Positions 58,959 through 64,000 of a stretch of 64,000 bases of DNA are shown in pieces (positions within the stretch are counted from its first letter, which is position 1; each line of letters starts with the position of its first letter). The notes beneath the pieces were generated by a model. That model did no database searches. It was not told where the DNA came from and saw only the letters and a program-made list of their open reading frames with translations. The DNA is from Paenibacillus agaridevorans (GTDB lineage: Bacteria; Bacillota; Bacilli; Paenibacillales; Paenibacillaceae), in the NCBI RefSeq assembly GCF_003112455.1, contig NZ_BDQX01000098.1, positions 52,431-116,430 on the forward strand, given 5' to 3'. Both the position numbers and the translations under genes were made by a program.

Positions 58959-59660
58959 CTAATCTTCTACCGCGAACCGGTACCCGATTCCGGGCTCCGT
59001 CAAAATGTACTGTGGTCTCGTAGTGTCGGACTCCAGCTTCTTGCGTAGATGGCCTACGTATATGCGCAAGTAATGCTGTTCCGTCTCGCCATAGTGACGG
59101 CCCCATACTTGCTGCAGCAATTGGCGCTGAGTCATCACTTTTCCCCCGTTGGAAGCCAGCGTTTTGAGCAGATCGTATTCGGTCGGCGTCAACTTGACCC
59201 GTTCCCCTCCAAGCTCCACGTTTCGCATCGCGAGATCGATCGTTAGGGCACCGAAACGAAGGACGGGTTCGCTGACGGAACCCGCGACATGCCTGAGCGC
59301 GACGCGTATGCGCGCGACGAGTTCCCCCATGCCGAACGGCTTCGTCACGTAATCGTCCGCGCCGTCGTCGAGAGCGGCGATCTTGTCCTCTTCCCTGTCT
59401 CTCGCGGTCAGGACGATGATGGGAGTCTGCGACCATTCGCGGATCCGCCTTAGTACGTCCATGCCGCCCATATCGGGCAAGCCCAAGTCGAGGACGATCA
59501 AATCCGGATGCGACATCGACGCTTGCAGAATGCCTTCTTCGCCGCTGCCGGCTTCGGCCACATCATAGTGATGTGCATGAAGCGTTACTTTGAGCAGCTT
59601 GCGAATTTGCGGTTCGTCGTCTATGATCAATATTTTGGCTCCTTTATCGGGTGCGCTCAT
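58959..59660 (-). CDS. kdpE: KdpE-type response regulator
   Basis: A 233-residue OmpR-family regulator of potassium uptake. The receiver has the acidic pair Asp14/Asp15, phospho-acceptor Asp58 (LIVLDLGLPD), Thr in LTAR and Lys in VTKPFG; the winged-helix domain from about 130 ends with GIGYRF. The ATG at 59660 overlaps the kinase stop by about 17 bases, with GAGGAG 11 bases upstream; the longer open frame to 59810 lies within the kinase gene. It should activate the kdp operon under potassium limitation. Confidence 0.92.
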   Translation of the reverse strand: MSAPDKGAKILIIDDEPQIRKLLKVTLHAHHYDVAEAGSGEEGILQASMSHPDLIVLDLGLPDMGGMDVLRRIREWSQTPIIVLTARDREEDKIAALDDGADDYVTKPFGMGELVARIRVALRHVAGSVSEPVLRFGALTIDLAMRNVELGGERVKLTPTEYDLLKTLASNGGKVMTQRQLLQQVWGRHYGETEQHYLRIYVGHLRKKLESDTTRPQYILTEPGIGYRFAVED

Positions 59661-61182
59661 GTGCGTCCATGCTCCTCTCCAACATATGTTCCAGTGAATT
59701 TTCCTGGTTTTGCAGCGGGAGACGAATCGTGATGACCGTACCGCGCCCTCCGTTAGGTGCCGCCGATATATGGCCGCCGTGCAGCTCGACAATTCCCTTG
59801 CATATGGCAAGTCCTAAGCCCGTTCCCGGCAAATGACTCGTTTTATCGGCCCGATAAAATTTGTCGAAGACGCGCTCTATCGCAGCCGGTTCAATACCCA
59901 TGCCTTGGTCGGCCACGGCAATCGACACCTCGGCACCGACGGTGAGTACTTCAATGACAATTTCACTTCCGTCCGGGGAGTACTTGATCGCGTTGCTTAC
60001 CACGTTCGTCAGCACTTGCTCCAGGAGCACTTCGTCTCCGGGGATGGGGGGAATGGTTTCCGCAATGATCACCTTCAGCTTCCTGTTATGTTGGAAGTCC
60101 CTGACCTGGGACAGCACGACGCTAATCATGTCCTCCGCGTCGCACCATTGCTTGCGAAGCCGCAGCATGCCGCTCTCCAGTTGGACCATTCCCAGCAGGT
60201 TGGAGACGAGCCGGTTCATGCGAAGCGCGCCATCCCGGATCGTGCCAAGCAGTTCCATTCGGTCCTGCGAAGTAAACAAGGCATCATTGTCCATTAAAGC
60301 ACCCGCTGAACCGATCATGCTTGCCAGAGGCGTTCTCAGCTCATGGGAGACTGAGTCCAGTATCGCGGTACGCAGCTGTTCCGATTCTGCCGTCAATTGC
60401 GCCAGCTTCGCCTCCTCGCTCAACTTGACTCTGGCCATGGCAATGGCCGCAAGCCCCCCGAGCGCCTCCAGGAAAGAGACCGAGTCCGATGACAGCACGA
60501 CATCATCCAGCTTAACGCCAAGTACGCCATGAACGCGATCCTCGGTGCGCAAAGGCAAATACAACCCCTTCGAAGCATTCAGCGTCGAAGTTCCTTTTCC
60601 CGCTCTGTTACCGTTTCTGTATACCCAATCCGCAATCGTTAGCTCTGCATCGCCACTCCCCCAATCGTCTGGTTGTTTGGTAGATGCCGAAACCGCCAGA
60701 ACATCCAGGTCGTCCGGCAAATAAATGACGGCTGGCGCCCCTACGCTGATTGATACTTGATCCGATACGTTATGCAAAAGCGATTGAATGTCTGTAAACG
60801 CGCTCATTTCTCTGCTAATCGCGTATAACGAGGCGGTATAACCTTCCTTCCGCTCGGATTCCTTCAACTGAGCCTTGAGCCGTGAAGCGAGACTAGCCGT
60901 TAAAACCGCTACGACGTAGAAAACGACAAACGTCGATAAGTTGCGTAGATCCGAAACGGCGAAGCTGAAAAAAGGCGGGACAAAAAAGTAATTAAACGAA
61001 ACCAGCCCTAGCGTTGCAGCATAAAGAGAAGGACCTCTCCCGCCGTACACTGCCCCCATCAACACAGGCAGCAAATATAGCAGAGCGATGTTTACAAGTT
61101 CAACCGTCGGCCACCACTTCGAAAACACGAACGTCAGAATCACGTTCGCAACGGTTACCCATAGGTATACCTGCTGCCTCAT
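59644..61182 (-). CDS. kdpD: KdpD C-terminal half: membrane histidine kinase
   Basis: A 512-residue protein equal to the second half of KdpD. Four transmembrane helices (DUF4118 region, about 7-105) are followed by a GAF-like domain (about 125-255), the HisKA box DSVSHELRTPLASM (His near 282) and an ATPase domain with NAIKYSPDG, DQGMGI and GTGLGLAICKGIVELHGG. The KdpD sensor domains lie in a separate upstream gene, 118 bases away. ATG 61182 has GAGGG nine bases upstream; ATG 61191 is also possible. A promoter-like TTGCCT-N18-TATGAT lies in the gap. Confidence 0.88.
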   Translation of the reverse strand: MRQQVYLWVTVANVILTFVFSKWWPTVELVNIALLYLLPVLMGAVYGGRGPSLYAATLGLVSFNYFFVPPFFSFAVSDLRNLSTFVVFYVVAVLTASLASRLKAQLKESERKEGYTASLYAISREMSAFTDIQSLLHNVSDQVSISVGAPAVIYLPDDLDVLAVSASTKQPDDWGSGDAELTIADWVYRNGNRAGKGTSTLNASKGLYLPLRTEDRVHGVLGVKLDDVVLSSDSVSFLEALGGLAAIAMARVKLSEEAKLAQLTAESEQLRTAILDSVSHELRTPLASMIGSAGALMDNDALFTSQDRMELLGTIRDGALRMNRLVSNLLGMVQLESGMLRLRKQWCDAEDMISVVLSQVRDFQHNRKLKVIIAETIPPIPGDEVLLEQVLTNVVSNAIKYSPDGSEIVIEVLTVGAEVSIAVADQGMGIEPAAIERVFDKFYRADKTSHLPGTGLGLAICKGIVELHGGHISAAPNGGRGTVITIRLPLQNQENSLEHMLERSMDAHERTR

Positions 61183-61299
61183 GACCTTCATCCCTCATTC
61201 GTTAACTTTATAAACACCATCATACACAGGAGAACGAAGTCAAGGCAACTCGGCGGCGGAAGATGTTTACCACTAACTGAAGTACTTCGATTGAAGTTT

Positions 61300-63630
61300 T
61301 TATCTCGTTTTCGCCTCCCGTGCATAGTCGGCTACAACAAGCACATCCATATGTCTCCCGCGGCCCAGTAAGGTCTTTACGACGGAGCCCCGTTGCAAAA
61401 ATGGCATCCAGCGTCTGGACGGCTGTCCTACGATCATCTGCGTCGTTTCATATGCTGAAGCCATATCTAACAGGATGCGGGGAATATCGCATTTCGACTC
61501 GGTTACAGCGTATTCGAAACGCCCTCCAAGCCTCGCTGTAAACGCACAAATTTCGTCGACACGTTTCTGCTCTTCCTCCGTAAGCCGAGAATTGGCGTGG
61601 ATATAGACGACATGCCATACCGCCTTCAGCCGATGCGCGATGCGGAAGCCCCGCCTAACGAGCCGTTCCGCGCCCGAACCGAGCGTAACCGCTACGAAGA
61701 TGCTCTCCCGCCTTCGCCATGGTCCCCGCAAATATTCCTTCCGATCCCACGCTTCCAGCCGTTCGTCGACATCGTCCGCGATTTCCCTTAAAGCAAGCTC
61801 GCGAAGCGCGATCAGATTGCCTTTCGAGAAAAACCGGCCTAACGCCTGTTCGATCTTGTCCGGCGCGTAGATCCGGCCTTCGCGCATCCGTTGCCGCAGC
61901 CGGTCCGGCGAGACGTCGATCAATTCGACTTCGTCGGCAATGCCCAGCATCCAATCCGGTACGGTCTCTCTCACCCGAATGCCGGTTATTTGCTCTACGG
62001 CATCATTTAAACTCTCCAAGTGCTGGACATTCATAGTGGAGATGACGTTAATGCCAGCGTCCAGCAGCTCCAATACATCCTCGTACCGTTTTTTGTTTTT
62101 GCTTCCCGGCACGTTCGTATGAGCCAGCTCATCGACCAGCACCACCTCCGGATTTCCCTCCAAAATAGCCGGAACGTCCATTTCCCTGAGCTGCGTCCCC
62201 CTGTAATCGATGACGGCTTGCGGCACGATGGGAAGCTCGCCTATTTGAGAGACGGTCTCTTGCCGTCCATGCGTTTCCAGCAGTCCAATTACAATTTGAA
62301 CTCCTTTGCGTAAAAGAACATTGCCTTCTCTCAGCATCGTATAGGTTTTGCCAACGCCGGGGGCGGCGCCAATATATACTTTGAACGACCCTCGACTTAT
62401 CCGATCGATTCGTCGATCCCTCTCTTGTTCGTTCAATCGTTTATAAGACTCGGAGCGTTCCGCTACCCGGTTAGACTTTGCCGGCATAATACGTTCGCCT
62501 TCTTGATCCGACCTGTCTGCCACAAAAAAGACATCCGTACTACAGATCTTATCCAGCAATCCGTTCACGATAGAACCTTGCCGCCATTCCTTCCACGCAT
62601 CGTGTTTGGAATGTCCCATGACGATTCGCGTTACGCCATTGTTTATCGCGTATTGGACAAGCGCGCCGGGGATGCGGCGCCTGCCGGGGTACGGCAGCTC
62701 TGTAAAGGTTGCGCCAATCTTCGAAGTTAATTTCTTTATGGAGTCCTTGAACATGGTCTCTTCCTTGTTTAGCGCAGAGCTGCTTTTTGCAAACGAAACG
62801 ACATGCAGATCTCCATTCAATCGCTTGGCGATCTGCTGGCCGCGGCGGACATAAATAGATCCGTTCCAGTGATATTGAGCGGATACGAGAATCCTCTCGC
62901 TGGCTCCCGATGGACCGGTCAGTCCCAACTCTCCCCGGTGCTTCTCCAAGGATTCGTTGACCTCTTCGGCCATCTGCCGCAGCGCAAGCTCCCGCAACAC
63001 GCCGAGATTGCCTCTTGCCAGCATGGATGCTGATCGGACGCCGGTCAGATTGCCTTCTTCGATCCGTTTCAGCATCGTCTCCGGCGTGACGTCGATCAGT
63101 CTCACTTCATCGGCGGATTCCAGCGTCTCGTCCGGCACCGTCGCCTCCCCTTGTATTCCCGTCAACTTGTGCGCTACATGCGATACGCCTTCCAACTCGT
63201 AGACGTTTACGGTCGTCATTACGCTGATCCCTCTGCCAAGCAATTCGCGTATGTCCTCCAACCGGGTTGGATTAGGGGCTTCTTTGCGATTCCGATGCGC
63301 CAGTCCATCGACCAGTACGATTTCGGGATTGCGGGCAGTCAATGCCTCCAGATTTAAATCCTTCTGCGGGACATCGTCTTTCTGCCAATGAATGCTTGGC
63401 ACCCGTTCCAACGTCCCCAACTGCTCCATCGTTTCGGGCCACCCCATGGTCGAGACCGCGCAGATCACGACGTCCGTACCTTGCTGCTTCAGGCGTTGCC
63501 CTTCCCGCAGCATGTGATAGGTTTTGCCCGAGCCGCTTACCGCGCCGATAAAGATCGTCAATCTGCCTCTGCGCAGCTTGGCTATAGTAGACAATATTTC
63601 TTCAGGCGTCTTGCGTCTGTAAGAATTCAT
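61300..63630 (-). CDS. duplicated KdpD sensor protein without kinase domain
   Basis: A 776-residue soluble protein with the order KdpD-USP-KdpD-USP. The first KdpD domain has the P-loop GAVSGSGKT (29-37) and a changed second motif, [10 protein letters not shown]; the second has the normal GAAPGVGKT (near 420) and VDELAHTN. Each is followed by a universal-stress-like domain; the second retains CAFTARL, similar to the FTAXY segment reported in c-di-AMP-binding KdpD. A normal KdpD has one copy of each, fused to the kinase. The stop comes before any membrane helix, and the kinase follows as its own gene. The start overlaps kdpC as ATGA. Confidence 0.85.
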   Translation of the reverse strand: MNSYRRKTPEEILSTIAKLRRGRLTIFIGAVSGSGKTYHMLREGQRLKQQGTDVVICAVSTMGWPETMEQLGTLERVPSIHWQKDDVPQKDLNLEALTARNPEIVLVDGLAHRNRKEAPNPTRLEDIRELLGRGISVMTTVNVYELEGVSHVAHKLTGIQGEATVPDETLESADEVRLIDVTPETMLKRIEEGNLTGVRSASMLARGNLGVLRELALRQMAEEVNESLEKHRGELGLTGPSGASERILVSAQYHWNGSIYVRRGQQIAKRLNGDLHVVSFAKSSSALNKEETMFKDSIKKLTSKIGATFTELPYPGRRRIPGALVQYAINNGVTRIVMGHSKHDAWKEWRQGSIVNGLLDKICSTDVFFVADRSDQEGERIMPAKSNRVAERSESYKRLNEQERDRRIDRISRGSFKVYIGAAPGVGKTYTMLREGNVLLRKGVQIVIGLLETHGRQETVSQIGELPIVPQAVIDYRGTQLREMDVPAILEGNPEVVLVDELAHTNVPGSKNKKRYEDVLELLDAGINVISTMNVQHLESLNDAVEQITGIRVRETVPDWMLGIADEVELIDVSPDRLRQRMREGRIYAPDKIEQALGRFFSKGNLIALRELALREIADDVDERLEAWDRKEYLRGPWRRRESIFVAVTLGSGAERLVRRGFRIAHRLKAVWHVVYIHANSRLTEEEQKRVDEICAFTARLGGRFEYAVTESKCDIPRILLDMASAYETTQMIVGQPSRRWMPFLQRGSVVKTLLGRGRHMDVLVVADYAREAKTR

Positions 63631-64000
63631 GAACGGGAGATCATCTCTTGAAGCGCCATGTTGAGCTTTAATACATTGACCCTCGGCTCGCCGAATAAGC
63701 CGAGATCGCGATCTTCCGTATGCGCTTTGACAAGCGAATGAAGCTGCTCTTCCGTCAGATTCGTCAGGCTACTTATTCGCGGAACCTGCACGTAGGCTGA
63801 CTCAGGCGTGATATGAGGGTCAAGGCCGGAACCCGAATTGCTTATTAACGCGATCGGGAGTTGTTCGATCGGGACTTCGGGATTGTTCTGCTTCCATTCG
63901 TCAATCGACGCCCGAGTTCGCGCCAGCAAATCAGGGTTCGAAGGAGCGTAGTTGTTCGAGCCTGATGCATCCGCCTTATAGCCGATACTGGATACGCGGC
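63627..64000 (-). CDS. kdpC: KdpC subunit of potassium-transporting ATPase (partial)
   Basis: The C-terminal 124 codons of KdpC, the single-span subunit of the KdpFABC potassium pump; the start lies outside the window. [20 protein letters not shown] at the edge and [24 protein letters not shown] and [16 protein letters not shown] are the family signature. The stop overlaps the sensor gene, showing that the sensor genes are part of the kdp operon. Confidence 0.95.
   Translation of the reverse strand, partial: RVSSIGYKADASGSNNYAPSNPDLLARTRASIDEWKQNNPEVPIEQLPIALISNSGSGLDPHITPESAYVQVPRISSLTNLTEEQLHSLVKAHTEDRDLGLFGEPRVNVLKLNMALQEMISRS

Noticed and set aside
1-64000. CRISPR arrays, tRNA or rRNA genes, insertion sequences or prophage
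   Set aside because: No regularly spaced repeats, cloverleaf-like segments, transposase motifs or phage structural genes were seen on reading both strands.

Overview
The window looks like chromosome of a spore-forming, facultatively respiring member of the Paenibacillaceae (Paenibacillus-like). Supporting signs are an alpha/beta-type small acid-soluble spore protein, LplABC-type sugar transport with a membrane-bound AraC regulator, many TTG starts behind strong GGAGG ribosome binding sites, a thioredoxin-coupled ArsC, and a Gram-positive style NosD with a C-terminal membrane anchor. The genus is an inference from gene style. No rRNA, tRNA, CRISPR array or transposase was seen.

Layout. Positions 1-2500 (minus strand) hold part of a nitrous-oxide reductase maturation cluster: nosD, a small membrane protein and a TlpA/ResA-like thioredoxin. 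Positions 2551-4696 (plus) are an arsRBC arsenic resistance operon with a recognisable ArsR operator. Positions 4847-18869 (minus) form one long colinear operon for import and intracellular breakdown of an oligosaccharide: two permeases, a binding lipoprotein, then GH101-like, GH110-like, GH109, aldo-keto reductase, metallophosphoesterase, GH29 and GH35 enzymes, controlled by a divergent membrane AraC regulator (19242-21413). A second operon (21480-27402, minus) carries a GH36-like galactosidase, an EamA transporter, an alkaline-phosphatase-superfamily enzyme and two tandem metallophosphoesterases; a divergent GH129-like enzyme follows. Positions 29719-32322 are a TetR-controlled unit with a GH5 endoglycoceramidase-like enzyme. 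Positions 32438-36830 are a second fucosidase operon with an enolase-superfamily dehydratase, an SDR and a leaderless solute-binding protein, with its own AraC regulator.

Taken together the glycosidases (alpha-fucosidase, alpha-1,3-galactosidase, alpha-N-acetylgalactosaminidases, beta-galactosidase, endo-alpha-GalNAcase-like) match the linkages of blood-group and mucin-type O-glycans or glycosphingolipids. None has a visible signal peptide, so the glycan appears to be imported and then dismantled in the cytoplasm. This is the most distinctive system in the window.

The rest (37-64 kb) is mixed housekeeping and stress functions: a frameshifted AbrB-family membrane protein; a MerR/TVP38/thioredoxin unit with back-to-back 20-bp-spacer promoters; an Rrf2/NmrA pair with two copies of one operator; an ECF sigma/anti-sigma pair; an orphan FabF next to an MmyB-type regulator; an ABC-F ribosome protection gene with a leader-peptide attenuator; a SASP gene; a HAD phosphatase; a large two-domain isoprenoid synthase; a MORN-repeat secreted protein; a ROK fructokinase; and the 3' end of a kdp operon in which the KdpD sensor is duplicated and separated from its kinase.
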